From JANWKQ01 sp964624635 (lineage in GTDB: Bacteria; Bacteroidota; Bacteroidia; CAIKAF01), in the NCBI GenBank assembly GCA_964624635.1, contig CAZUXM010000002.1:36967-100966 (forward strand): a stretch of 64,000 bases of DNA, read 5' to 3'. The notes under the pieces were generated by a model that was not told the DNA's origin, ran no database searches, and was given only the letters and a program-made list of their open reading frames with translations. Every line of letters starts with the position of its first letter. Position 1 is the first letter of the stretch. Both the position numbers and the translations under genes were made by a program. Shown here piece after piece: positions 1 through 8,786 of the stretch.

Positions 1-19
1 GACAATTTTATAAAAAGGA

Positions 20-26
20 GTTAGTG
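20..26 (-). repeat. attC-like core site (partial site at window edge)
   Basis: GTTAGTG on the plus strand (CACTAAC on minus) overlaps the stop codon of the gene at 21-635. Its surroundings resemble the site at 819-825: both have an A/T-rich block to the left and a CTGG-containing block to the right. The rest of this putative site lies outside the window. Confidence 0.35.
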
Positions 27-635
27 GCTGGGCTTCTTGTCTATCCTATCAGGTCTTAATGCAATTTCCATTACTTGCTTATAAAATATTTTGAACTCAT
101 TTGGTGTCAGTCTTGGTTTCATTGCATTTAAAACGTCCAACGCACTGAACATTGTCCACTCCCATAACATAGTTTCGAAATTGTATTTTATCATTTGTTC
201 CGTAACAGTTTCTCGCAACTTATCTACGGTTTCTCGACCTAATTCATACTTTTCTAATAATATATAAATTCTCTCCTTATCCTCGGCAGTAAATTCAGTA
301 TCAAGAAACGGTTCTAAAATCCAATCCCAAAGTGCAGGTCTGTCGGAAAAGGGTAGATTGTTTTTTTCTGCAAAATCAATAAGCTTTTGTTTATGTTCGG
401 CTGAAATAAATATCAGTTCATTGTCAACTTTAACAGTTGGTGGCGCAGAGTTTACGCAAATATTTATAATATCTTTTATATTAAGAACAGGATTAGTCGA
501 AACAAATGAGCAGTCAAATGGATAGTCTTCAAATTTTAATGAATCAGTAGCAAATGTTATTTTTCCTAAGCTTGGGAAGAATTGTTTCATTTCTTCCAAT
601 TTTGAAGTCTTAGACTTTCGTTTAAAAATATTCAT
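21..635 (-). CDS. hypothetical protein, probable cassette gene
   Basis: A soluble protein of about 204 residues that I do not recognise. It has no signal peptide or membrane segment; the start is basic (MNIFKRKSK) and the rest is mixed helix-like sequence rich in charged residues. An upstream in-frame TTG at 668 is possible, but the ATG at 635 is preferred because it follows an A-rich leader. On the minus strand a GTTAGAG core lies about 20 bases before the start, and the stop codon falls inside a second core-like site (GTTAGTG on plus, 20-26). The gene therefore sits between two attC-like sites. Function unknown. Confidence 0.6.
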   Translation of the reverse strand: MNIFKRKSKTSKLEEMKQFFPSLGKITFATDSLKFEDYPFDCSFVSTNPVLNIKDIINICVNSAPPTVKVDNELIFISAEHKQKLIDFAEKNNLPFSDRPALWDWILEPFLDTEFTAEDKERIYILLEKYELGRETVDKLRETVTEQMIKYNFETMLWEWTMFSALDVLNAMKPRLTPNEFKIFYKQVMEIALRPDRIDKKPSH

Positions 636-653
636 TGTCTTTTTTATCTTTGC

Positions 654-825
654 CTCTAACGACCTCAAATTTTATAAAGTGGCCGGACTTTAAAAGTACA
701 AAACTTAAATCATTTGTTGAAAAGTAAGCAGTGCGTAAATTTTGTTATTACGCACAAGCGGTTTATATTTGTAAAAACCTTACTGTACAAGGGATGCAGG
801 CCATTTAATAAAATTGAAGTTAGGC
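654..825 (-). repeat. attC-like recombination site (imperfect dyad)
   Basis: On the minus strand the site opens with GCCTAAC (825-819) and closes with GTTAGAG (660-654), the arrangement of integron attC R'' and R' boxes (RYYYAAC and GTTRRRY; the last base of R' departs from consensus). Inside the boxes the ends pair imperfectly: AATTTTATAAAGTGGCC on the plus strand at about 668-684 against the complementary block at about 799-815, with single-base bulges. The centre holds a short hairpin with arms GTGCGTAA and TTACGCAC. This is the fold expected of attC, but no integrase gene is in the window, so the assignment is an inference. Confidence 0.45.
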
Positions 826-840
826 ACTGGCTTTATCACT

Positions 841-1466
841 TTATTCAATTTCGGTAATTTCGTAATAGCCATAAATCTTACTTTCCTTATTGATATAGTT
901 TCTTAGATTCCTCGTAAGGATTAAAGTACGGTCTGCACCAGATGTAAGTCTGTAGGCCATGGCATAAACTGTTAGATTATTTCTAAAACAGAAACATGGG
1001 AAATTACCCATCCATTGGGTAAGCTTTTCATAAATTTCGATTTCTCTAGGTAAAGCAATAGTATCAATTTCCCAAGTCATCAAAAGAAAGTCATCTCCAT
1101 TTTTAAAGGATGAGTCAATGGTTGACCATTTTGCGAAAAAATAAGTTTTGGGNNNNNNNNNNGTTCTTCCTCTTTGATAGGAAATGGTAGTCGAACTACA
1201 ACGTGTCCATCAATGAGTTCTTTAGGAGATTTGGACGCTTGTCGCCACGCCCCAATTTGTTTTAATCGATTTGTATCAATAAGGTAGTTTTCAGACTTCA
1301 TGCTATCAATAAACAAGTCCAAACCGTCAACATTTTTTGATTCTTGCTGGTTTGATGTATCAATCTGGGTATTAGAACTTGTTTGGAAATTATTTTCTCG
1401 CTTTGATTTATTGCCGCAAGAAATCAACAAGAGCCAAAATATAAATATAGGAATGAGTGATTTCAT
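841..1466 (-). CDS. lipoprotein of unknown function, interrupted by an N run
   Basis: The N-terminus MKSLIPIFIFWLLLISC is a lipoprotein signal with the lipid-bearing Cys at residue 17, followed by a Ser/Asn/Gln-rich linker. The N run at 1153-1162 breaks the frame. Before the gap the frame reads to KEEE. After it, the frame beginning PKTYFFAKW continues without a stop through MTWEIDTIALP to the TAA at 841, so what looks like a separate 80-residue gene is more likely the C-terminal half of this lipoprotein. The alternative frame after the gap stops within 25 codons at 1080. A GTTAGGC core (1485-1479) lies 12 bases before the ATG and its complement GCCTAAC follows the stop, as expected of a single-gene cassette. 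Family not recognised. Confidence 0.6.
1153..1162. other. assembly gap (10 N)
   Basis: Ten N inside the lipoprotein gene at 841-1466. Keeping one reading frame across it requires a true length of 2 modulo 3, so ten is a placeholder. Confidence 0.95.
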
Positions 1467-1478
1467 TTTTTTGCTTGT

Positions 1479-1485
1479 GCCTAAC
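1479..1485 (-). repeat. attC-like core site
   Basis: GTTAGGC on the minus strand, 12 bases before the lipoprotein start codon. It is the exact complement of the GCCTAAC at 825-819 behind the same gene, which is the relation expected between the first bases of an integron cassette and its own attC R'' box. Confidence 0.4.
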
Positions 1486-1543
1486 TAGTTATATCCGTAA
1501 CTGCTTTCCCCCTAAAAGTACGTTAATTCAGGTTCTTTTACAT

Positions 1544-1584
1544 GGTTATCCGTACCTTTTAACAAATAGGAGGTACTGATAACC
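1544..1584. repeat. inverted repeat downstream of icmF
   Basis: Arms GGTTATCCGTACC (1544-1556) and GGTACTGATAACC (1572-1584) pair over 13 bases with one mismatch and a 15-base loop. The repeat lies 30 bases beyond the icmF stop and could stop its transcript, but no T run follows on the minus strand. It also sits next to the end of the putative cassette array. Confidence 0.5.
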
Positions 1585-1614
1585 AAATGTTAAAAAATCA
1601 TGGACATGTTTATT

Positions 1615-4600
1615 TTACATGTTCCTCCTATATTGTCCACCTACCTCAAACAACGCCTGGGTAATTTGACCCAAAGAACAATACTTAGATACTTCCATCA
1701 GTTTCTCAAAAATGTTTTCATTTTTAATGGCTGCTTGCTGAATGTCTTTCAGCATAGTTTTACTTTTCTCTTCGTTAAACTTATGCAGGTTATTCAACAT
1801 GCTGATTTGATATTCTTTTTCTTCCGTAGTTGAACGTATTACCTCCGTTGGAATTATGGTAGGTGATCCTTTACTGCTTAAGAAAGTATTTACCCCAATA
1901 ATAGGATATTCACCCGTATGCTTCAACATTTCATAATGCATACTTTCTTCCTGGATCTTACCCCTTTGATACATGGTTTCCATGGCTCCCAAAGCTCCAC
2001 CTCGTTCGGTTAATCTGTCGAACTCCGCCATTACCGCTTCTTCTACCAAATCAGTAAGTTCCTCTATAATAAATGATCCTTGTATAGGATTTTCATTTTT
2101 TGCTAATCCTAATTCTTTATTGATGATTAACTGTATTGCCATGGCTCTGCGAACTGATTCTTCAGTAGGCGTAGTAATAGCCTCGTCATACGCATTGGTA
2201 TGTAAACTCTGGCAGTTGTCATAAATAGCGTACAAGGCTTGCAGCGTTGTACGTATATCATTAAAATCAATTTCCTGCGCATGTAAACTTCTGCCCGATG
2301 TTTGAATATGGTATTTCAACATTTGGCTGCGTTCATTAGCATGATATAAATTTTTCATGGCCTTGGCCCAGATTCTACGAGCTACTCTACCAATTACCGA
2401 ATATTCTGGATCAATACCATTACTAAAGAAAAACGATAGGTTAGGGGCAAATGAATTTACATCCATACCACGGCTACGGTAATATTCTACATACGTAAAT
2501 CCGTTACTCAAGGTAAACGCTAATTGCGTAATAGGGTTAGCGCCTGCCTCTGCTATGTGGTAGCCACTAATGGAAACAGAATAGAAATTACGGATGTTTT
2601 TATCAATGAAGTATTGCTGCATATCACCCATTACCCTCAATGAAAATTCTGTGGAAAATATACATGTATTTTGTGCCTGGTCTTCTTTTAAGATGTCAGC
2701 CTGAACGGTACCTCTTACCTGCGAGATGGTATCTGTTTTAATTTTATTGTACACGTCCAACGGTAATACCTGATCCCCGGTTAACCCTAACAGCATTAAA
2801 CCCAACCCATCATTACCATTCGGAATTTCTCCCTGGTAAACGGGTTGTTTCATCCCTTTATCTGCAAATATTTTATCAATCTTAGTTTTAATTTCTTTTT
2901 CTAAACCATTTGCTTTAATATACTTCTCACAATTTTGATCAATAGCAGCATTCATAAAAAAGGCAGCTATAGTTGGTGCCGGACCATTAATGGTCATACT
3001 CACCGAAGTATTAGGTGCCGATAAATCGAAACCACTATACAATTTTTTTGCATCATCCAAACAACAAATAGATACTCCACTGTTACCTACTTTACCATAG
3101 ATATCCGGGCGATGGTCAGGATCACGACCATATAAAGTTACCGAGTCAAAGGCAGTACTTAAACGTTTGGCCGGCATACCTAAACTTACATAGTGGAAAC
3201 GTTTGTTGGTACGTTCGGGTCCACCCTCACCGGCAAACATTCTTGTTGGATCTTCATTTTCTCTTTTAAATGGAAATACACCGGAAGTGTAGGGGAAATA
3301 TCCCGGGAAATTTTCCTGTAATTGCCATTTTAATAAATCACCCCAGGCTTTATATTTGGGTGAAGAAACTTTGGGCACTTTGGTATGTGATAAGGATTCG
3401 TAATAGGTTTGCATTTTAATTTCCTTATCACGAACCTTAAAAATAAATTCATCTTTAGTATAGGCTTCTGCTAATGCAGGATAACTTTCAATCAACTTCC
3501 AGTTATGCCCATCGAGTTTTAACCTTAAATCAGCATATTCTTTTTCCAATAAATCGATTAGCTGCTCGTTACCCTTGACGGAAGAAACAATTTGAATAGT
3601 ATTACGCAAACTATAAAGTCCTTGTGCAATTTCTCCTTGTTCCTCGGCCCATTGATTATATTTACGAATAGTATCACTAATTTCAGAAAGGTATCTTGTA
3701 CGTTGTGGTGGAATGATGTAAATTTTTTCACTCATTTCATCACTGGTATGGAACGAACTTTTTAAAGGCGCCTCTGTTTTTTCATGAATTTTATCCATGA
3801 TGGCTTTATAAAGGCTGTTCATTCCGGGGTCGTTAAACTGCGAAGCGATGGTGCCAAATACAGGAAGTTTTTCATCATCCACTTCCCATAACTGGTGGTT
3901 ACGTTTGTATTGTTTTTTTACATCACGTAAAGCATCTAAAGCACCACGTTTATCAAATTTATTGAGGGCAATAATGTCAGCAAAATCCAACATGTCAATT
4001 TTTTCTAACTGCGTAGCAGCACCATACTCGGGGGTCATTACATACAGGCTTACATTGCTATGCTCAATAATCTCTGTATCACTCTGACCAATTCCGCTGG
4101 TTTCTAAAATAATCAAATCAAAGTTGGCGGCTTTTAAAATATCTACCGCTTCTTTTACATGTTTACTCAACGCAAGATTTGACTGGCGTGTAGCCAATGA
4201 TCTCATATACACTCTTGCGTTATTGATGGAATTCATGCGAATCCTATCACCCAATAAAGCTCCTCCTGTTTTACGCTTGGACGGATCTACCGATACAATT
4301 CCAATTTTTTTATCATCAAAATCAATAAGGAAACGACGAACCAATTCATCTACTAAGCTACTTTTACCTGCACCACCTGTACCTGTAATACCTAATACCG
4401 GAGTTTTACTTTTGGTAGCTTTATCATTAATTTCTTTAAAAATTTCTTTGTTATCATCAGGATAATTTTCGGCAGCTGAAATTAAAGTAGCAATTGATTT
4501 GGCATCCTGTTCTTTTAAATGTTTGGCTTCCCCGTTTAATTTAAACCCTGTAGGAAAATCAGATTTCATCATTAAATCATTAATCATTCCCTGTAATCCC

Positions 4601-4989
4601 ATACTTCTGCCATCATCAGGCGAATAGATACGTGCAATACCATAAGCATGTAATTCATCAATTTCTGTTGGAAGAATTACTCCTCCACCTCCACCAAATA
4701 TTTTTATATGTCCGCAACCACGTTCTTTTAAAAGATCGTACATGTATTTAAAATACTCAATATGCCCCCCTTGATATGAAGTGATGGCAATGGCGTTGGC
4801 ATCTTCTTGTATGGCACAATTCACTACTTCTTCAACACTACGGTCATGTCCTAAATGAATTACTTCAGCACCGGTTGCTTGTATAATACGGCGCATAATA
4901 TTGATGGCAGCATCATGTCCATCAAATAAAGATGCCGCTGTTACGATTCTAATTTTGTTCTTCGCCTGGTAAATTTGCACGTCTGTCAT
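1615..4989 (-). CDS. icmF: fused isobutyryl-CoA mutase IcmF
   Basis: Adenosylcobalamin-dependent interconversion of isobutyryl-CoA and butyryl-CoA; the enzyme carries its own GTPase chaperone. Domain order: B12-binding domain (about 12-140, with DGHDAA and the cobalt-ligand His at 25), MeaB-like GTPase (Walker A GTGGAGKSS at 203-211, NKFDKRG guanine motif) and the mutase barrel (about 550-1124). The length of 1124 residues fits the family. Two substrate-contacting residues separate IcmF from methylmalonyl-CoA mutase: where the latter has Tyr in TIRQYAG and Arg in VRNTY, this protein has Phe585 (TRMFAG) and Gln773 (AQNTC), supporting isobutyryl- rather than methylmalonyl-CoA. The ATG is only five bases after a perfect -7 box. 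Transcribed alone. Confidence 0.93.
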   Translation of the reverse strand: MTDVQIYQAKNKIRIVTAASLFDGHDAAINIMRRIIQATGAEVIHLGHDRSVEEVVNCAIQEDANAIAITSYQGGHIEYFKYMYDLLKERGCGHIKIFGGGGGVILPTEIDELHAYGIARIYSPDDGRSMGLQGMINDLMMKSDFPTGFKLNGEAKHLKEQDAKSIATLISAAENYPDDNKEIFKEINDKATKSKTPVLGITGTGGAGKSSLVDELVRRFLIDFDDKKIGIVSVDPSKRKTGGALLGDRIRMNSINNARVYMRSLATRQSNLALSKHVKEAVDILKAANFDLIILETSGIGQSDTEIIEHSNVSLYVMTPEYGAATQLEKIDMLDFADIIALNKFDKRGALDALRDVKKQYKRNHQLWEVDDEKLPVFGTIASQFNDPGMNSLYKAIMDKIHEKTEAPLKSSFHTSDEMSEKIYIIPPQRTRYLSEISDTIRKYNQWAEEQGEIAQGLYSLRNTIQIVSSVKGNEQLIDLLEKEYADLRLKLDGHNWKLIESYPALAEAYTKDEFIFKVRDKEIKMQTYYESLSHTKVPKVSSPKYKAWGDLLKWQLQENFPGYFPYTSGVFPFKRENEDPTRMFAGEGGPERTNKRFHYVSLGMPAKRLSTAFDSVTLYGRDPDHRPDIYGKVGNSGVSICCLDDAKKLYSGFDLSAPNTSVSMTINGPAPTIAAFFMNAAIDQNCEKYIKANGLEKEIKTKIDKIFADKGMKQPVYQGEIPNGNDGLGLMLLGLTGDQVLPLDVYNKIKTDTISQVRGTVQADILKEDQAQNTCIFSTEFSLRVMGDMQQYFIDKNIRNFYSVSISGYHIAEAGANPITQLAFTLSNGFTYVEYYRSRGMDVNSFAPNLSFFFSNGIDPEYSVIGRVARRIWAKAMKNLYHANERSQMLKYHIQTSGRSLHAQEIDFNDIRTTLQALYAIYDNCQSLHTNAYDEAITTPTEESVRRAMAIQLIINKELGLAKNENPIQGSFIIEELTDLVEEAVMAEFDRLTERGGALGAMETMYQRGKIQEESMHYEMLKHTGEYPIIGVNTFLSSKGSPTIIPTEVIRSTTEEKEYQISMLNNLHKFNEEKSKTMLKDIQQAAIKNENIFEKLMEVSKYCSLGQITQALFEVGGQYRRNM

Positions 4990-4994
4990 AGCTA

Positions 4995-5002
4995 CAAATA
5001 TA
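4995..5002 (-). promoter_or_regulatory. -7 promoter box of icmF
   Basis: TATATTTG on the minus strand fits the Bacteroidota TAnnTTTG element. Only TAGCT separates it from the ATG, so the transcript is probably leaderless or nearly so. Confidence 0.65.
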
Positions 5003-5132
5003 GGAAAAATGGATGGTTTTGAGAAGCGTTAAATAACCTGTATTTCAAGGTATTATAGAGGATGCCGAAAATGTTTATAAGAATATAACAAATAGTTCAT
5101 GTGGGGTTATCTATTTAGAGACATATACAATG

Positions 5133-5140
5133 TATTTTTG
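5133..5140 (+). promoter_or_regulatory. -7 promoter box of the T9SS cargo gene
   Basis: TATTTTTG is a perfect TAnnTTTG match 36 bases before the ATG at 5177. Confidence 0.6.
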
Positions 5141-5176
5141 ACACTCTAATTAAGAACCCACTGTAATAAAAACAGT

Positions 5177-7492
5177 ATGAAAAAGATTATTCTTATCAGT
5201 TTCCTTTTTTTATTTGTATCCATTACTCATGCACAACGTATTTACTGGAATACTTACGGAGGAGCATGTACGGATGTATTTAATGCGATTACCCCTCATC
5301 CAACAGTTACAGCTAGTCAGTGGGTAAGGGGGGCTACCACATGTACATCCAATACAACAGGTTTTTCGACTACCGGATTTACCAGTACAGATTTAGTAAG
5401 TGCTGATGCTGCCAACCATTATATTGAAGCAACCCTTACCGAAACAGGTGGACTTAGTTTTGATTTGGATTCATTCGTTTGGATATCTTATCGAAGTGGA
5501 ACAGGTCCTAATTCAGTAGATGTTCAATATTCCATTAATGGAGCACCCTTTGTAAATTTTGGTGCGGTTACCGGATTCGTAACCGGAACTACTTATACAT
5601 TTACCATTGTGTCTCCTATTACTATTCCGGCTTTTGGAAATGTAAGAATAAGAATGTATGCCTGGGGTGCATCTTCAGCCTTAGGAACCATGAGGTTAGT
5701 GCAAGGGTCATATGTTCATGTGAGTAATTGTGATGAGCCTATATTAAATAATTTACCTACTGATGTGAGTTGTAATGGCGTAAATGATGGTGCTGTTGAT
5801 CTTACATTAACAGATGGAACTGCTCCGTTTATTTATGCATGGGACGGACCGGGTGGATTTACTGCAAGTACTGAAGATATTTCAGGATTAGCAGGTGGAA
5901 CATATACCGTTACTGTAACAGCTACCGGTGGATGTACCACGTCAACCACCGCCATTGTAAATGAACCAACTGCCATTGATATTTTATCATCACCGATGCA
6001 TGTAAGTTGTTTTGGCGATAGTGATGGAGAAATTGACATTACTCCTTCAGGCGGAGCCGGCGGCTACACTTTTTTATGGAGTGATGGATCTGTAACGGAA
6101 GATATTTTTGGATTGGTTACAGATACTTACACAGTAACAGTTACTGATGCAGATGGATGTACCAATACTGCATCGGTTACAATAAATGAGCCTGCAGACA
6201 TTATACTTAATTCATCAGTAACTCATGTAACTTGTAACGGACTTAACAATGGAAGTATTGATCTTTCTCCTTCAGGAGGTGTTGGTTCATTTACATATGA
6301 TTGGAGTAATGGAGCTATATCACAAGATGTGTTTTTACTTACCGCAGGTAGTTATGAAGTGATTGTAACGGGTGGTGATGGTTGTGAAGATTCAACCACC
6401 ATTATCGTCAATGAAAATTCGGCCATCACTGTTGGATTGGTTCCAACTTATCCTAGTTGTTCGTCTGTATCAAATGGGAGTATTGATTGTTCTCCATTTG
6501 GAGGCACAGGTTCGTATACCTTCTTGTGGAATACGGGTGCTACTACCGAGGACATTGGAGGGTTAGCTAATGGAATTTATTCAGTTACTGTAACTGATGG
6601 GATAGGATGTACATCTACAGCAGTGATGGGATTGACTTCAGGGACAAATTTAATACTAGATTTCTCATGGGTAAATGCCGGTTGCAGTGGAGCCAGCAAT
6701 GGAAGTATAGATCTTACACCCGTTACCGGAGCAGCACCCTTTAATTATATATGGAGTAACAGCGCTACTACCGAAGGGACCTATACCGTTACTGTAACGG
6801 ATGCCGGAGGGTGCAATGGTACCGGTACTGCATTTGTTGGTGAACCCGGACAAATTGTATCGAATATAGAAGTGGAAACATGTGGGTCATACGTATCGCC
6901 CAGTGGAAATTACACATGGTTCGTTAGTGGTTTATATGCAGACACAATTACCGCAGCTAATGGTTGTGATAGTTTAATTGGAATTGATTTATACATTATA
7001 ACTCCCAATACTGTGGTAATGAATACCGGAGCTACCTTAATGGCTACCTTTCCCGGTGCTGCCTACCAATGGTTAAATTGTGATAACAATATGATGCCGG
7101 TGTTGGGCGCTACGGGACAATTTTTTACTCCTGGATCAGCCGGAAGCTTTGCAGTGATTGTAAATAATGCAGGTTGTTTTGATACTTCGGAGTGCCATCA
7201 AACTATTAATGTTGGATTGATGCAAAACGATTTGGATGTAGTTACGATTCTTTATCCGAATCCGAACAATGGAATATTTAATTTAGCAGTGAACGGTTTA
7301 TTATCTGAGGATCTATATATAGAAATTCTAGATGTAAGTGGAAAAATGTTGTACCAACAACTTTATATGAATGAAGTAGGTACTTCAGTAAACATTCCTT
7401 TCGATCAATCACATTTAGAGAATGGGGTTTACTTTGTTCGTGTATTTTCGGCAGGAAGATATAAGGTACTGAAGCTGATTAAAAACTTATAG
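5177..7492 (+). CDS. secreted SprB-repeat protein with T9SS type A sorting domain
   Basis: Predicted surface or secreted protein of 771 residues. The signal peptide is MKKIILISFLFLFVSITHAQ. A beta-rich N-terminal domain (about 20-185) is followed by five SprB-like repeats beginning near residues 188, 265, 339, 414 and 490, each with a C-NGxxDGSIDL-type start, a central W and a YTVTVTDxxGC end. The fifth is shortened: ATTEGTYTV replaces the usual ATTEDIxGLxxGxYxV. The C-terminus carries the type A sorting signal (YPNPNNG near 695, then GxYFVRV and a final KVLKLIKNL), so export by the type IX system is expected. Neighbours give no clue to function; SprB-like proteins often act in gliding or adhesion. 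Confidence 0.85.
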   Translation: MKKIILISFLFLFVSITHAQRIYWNTYGGACTDVFNAITPHPTVTASQWVRGATTCTSNTTGFSTTGFTSTDLVSADAANHYIEATLTETGGLSFDLDSFVWISYRSGTGPNSVDVQYSINGAPFVNFGAVTGFVTGTTYTFTIVSPITIPAFGNVRIRMYAWGASSALGTMRLVQGSYVHVSNCDEPILNNLPTDVSCNGVNDGAVDLTLTDGTAPFIYAWDGPGGFTASTEDISGLAGGTYTVTVTATGGCTTSTTAIVNEPTAIDILSSPMHVSCFGDSDGEIDITPSGGAGGYTFLWSDGSVTEDIFGLVTDTYTVTVTDADGCTNTASVTINEPADIILNSSVTHVTCNGLNNGSIDLSPSGGVGSFTYDWSNGAISQDVFLLTAGSYEVIVTGGDGCEDSTTIIVNENSAITVGLVPTYPSCSSVSNGSIDCSPFGGTGSYTFLWNTGATTEDIGGLANGIYSVTVTDGIGCTSTAVMGLTSGTNLILDFSWVNAGCSGASNGSIDLTPVTGAAPFNYIWSNSATTEGTYTVTVTDAGGCNGTGTAFVGEPGQIVSNIEVETCGSYVSPSGNYTWFVSGLYADTITAANGCDSLIGIDLYIITPNTVVMNTGATLMATFPGAAYQWLNCDNNMMPVLGATGQFFTPGSAGSFAVIVNNAGCFDTSECHQTINVGLMQNDLDVVTILYPNPNNGIFNLAVNGLLSEDLYIEILDVSGKMLYQQLYMNEVGTSVNIPFDQSHLENGVYFVRVFSAGRYKVLKLIKNL

Positions 7493-7522
7493 GTTGTATT
7501 AATAGTACCTGCGTATTATTTA

Positions 7523-7530
7523 TATATTTG
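7523..7530 (+). promoter_or_regulatory. -7 promoter box of the lipoprotein gene at 7558
   Basis: TATATTTG is a perfect TAnnTTTG match 27 bases before the ATG at 7558. An in-frame TTG at 7528 lies inside this box and so cannot be the start if the promoter is used. Confidence 0.6.
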
Positions 7531-7557
7531 ATTATTCACTTCTTTAAAACTGCCTTG

Positions 7558-8565
7558 ATGAGAAAACTACTTTTATTATTTTCAGGGATATTTTTATTGT
7601 TTTCATGCAGTAAAAAAATGACCTCCAATCTTTCAGTTATCGAAAAAAAACTGACCGACTCTTTAAATCAGGTATATGTAAATAATGGGAAAGAGTATGT
7701 TTATTTTGACTCCATTCCATATTATTCTGATAAAACCGAAAAACAAATAGTAGGATATTTAAAATTTTGCACTCCTGTATACATTGATACTATTTTTGAA
7801 GCTACCGGTGAAAAAGATTCCATTGCATATGTAAAATTTACAGGAATAGTAAACGGAACGATTAAAAAAGGATATGTAAGACAGGCTCATTTATCGCTGG
7901 CTTCGTTTAGATCAAAAGTTGATTCAACACTGATATTTATGGGCAACTATATTGATGGTGCCGGGGAGTTTTGCAAAGCCGAAATGAAAGCAGTGAAAAA
8001 TAAATCTATTGTTAAACAAATGATAGTAGCTGATAGTTTAACAGAAGGTTTGTATATGAATTTTATGTCTATGGAGAATTGTGCTTTTGATAATGTAGGT
8101 GAAATGATGTACTTCAGCACTTTTTATCCTGCTTGCGGATATGCTACCGATAATTGGTACCTGGGTTTTAAAAATAATGATTGGATTGTATTATCACATA
8201 CTACCAGTTGGGCAGATGCTCCGTTTTGGGATCATACGAATGTGTATCTCCCTTTTAAAACCAAAGATGGGGTTGTGATGGCTATGTGGTCACCATATTA
8301 TGATTTGAGTGAATTTTTGGTCACTGACTCCAACGAAAAAGTAATTACCTATCAACCTGAAGCTGAGTATCAAAAAAGTATGACTCAAATGATTTATACT
8401 GAATCAAGCCGTTCGTACGAAAAGCTGAATGATAATGGAGAGACCCTCATGAATGAATATGATGAGCCCGAATTAGGAGAGGAACTATATGAAAAGAGGT
8501 GGTTAAAATGGGATGGTAAAAATATGGTTGAATTAAAACGCGATACCACCATTACTTTACGATAG
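7558..8565 (+). CDS. lipoprotein of unknown function
   Basis: 335 residues. MRKLLLLFSGIFLLFSC is a clear lipoprotein signal with the Cys at residue 17. The remainder is mixed beta-type sequence; an SH3-like stretch (KFCTPVYIDT to GYVRQAHLSL) resembles bacterial SH3 domains of secreted proteins, but this is only an impression. The start is chosen from the signal peptide and the promoter box just upstream. Single gene between the T9SS cargo gene and a large palindrome. No family recognised. Confidence 0.6.
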   Translation: MRKLLLLFSGIFLLFSCSKKMTSNLSVIEKKLTDSLNQVYVNNGKEYVYFDSIPYYSDKTEKQIVGYLKFCTPVYIDTIFEATGEKDSIAYVKFTGIVNGTIKKGYVRQAHLSLASFRSKVDSTLIFMGNYIDGAGEFCKAEMKAVKNKSIVKQMIVADSLTEGLYMNFMSMENCAFDNVGEMMYFSTFYPACGYATDNWYLGFKNNDWIVLSHTTSWADAPFWDHTNVYLPFKTKDGVVMAMWSPYYDLSEFLVTDSNEKVITYQPEAEYQKSMTQMIYTESSRSYEKLNDNGETLMNEYDEPELGEELYEKRWLKWDGKNMVELKRDTTITLR

Positions 8566-8587
8566 TAATACATATACTTATTTGAAT

Positions 8588-8732
8588 CTGCCAGGGGGTG
8601 GCAGCAGTAGCCCATAAATACAGGTGGCTTTAGCTGCCCCGGTACCACTTATAACAACAGGAATAACGTGGTGTCGGGCTTTGCAGATAAAGCCACCTGA
8701 TTTTATGGCTACTGCATAACACCCGTAGGCAG
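8588..8732. repeat. 145-bp imperfect palindrome
   Basis: The stretch folds back on itself almost end to end. Outer arms CTGCCAGGGGGTG (8588-8600) and the complement at 8720-8732 pair with a few mismatches; GCAGTAGCC at 8604-8612 pairs with GGCTACTGC at 8707-8715; CAGGTGGCTTTA (8621-8632) pairs perfectly with TAAAGCCACCTG (8688-8699); CCCGGTACCAC pairs with GTGGTGTCGGG with two mismatches. The loop is about 20 bases. It is richer in G+C than its neighbours. It lies between two plus-strand genes and could be a miniature mobile element, a structured RNA or a long terminator-like hairpin; no transposase is near. Confidence 0.7.
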
Positions 8733-8748
8733 CCTAATAAAAAAACAC

Positions 8749-8756
8749 TAACTTTG
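8749..8756 (+). promoter_or_regulatory. -7 promoter box of the lipoprotein gene at 8787
   Basis: TAACTTTG fits TAnnTTTG, 30 bases before the ATG at 8787 and just outside the large palindrome. Confidence 0.6.
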
Positions 8757-8786
8757 ATTAATCACTTAAAAAAATAAAATCATAGT

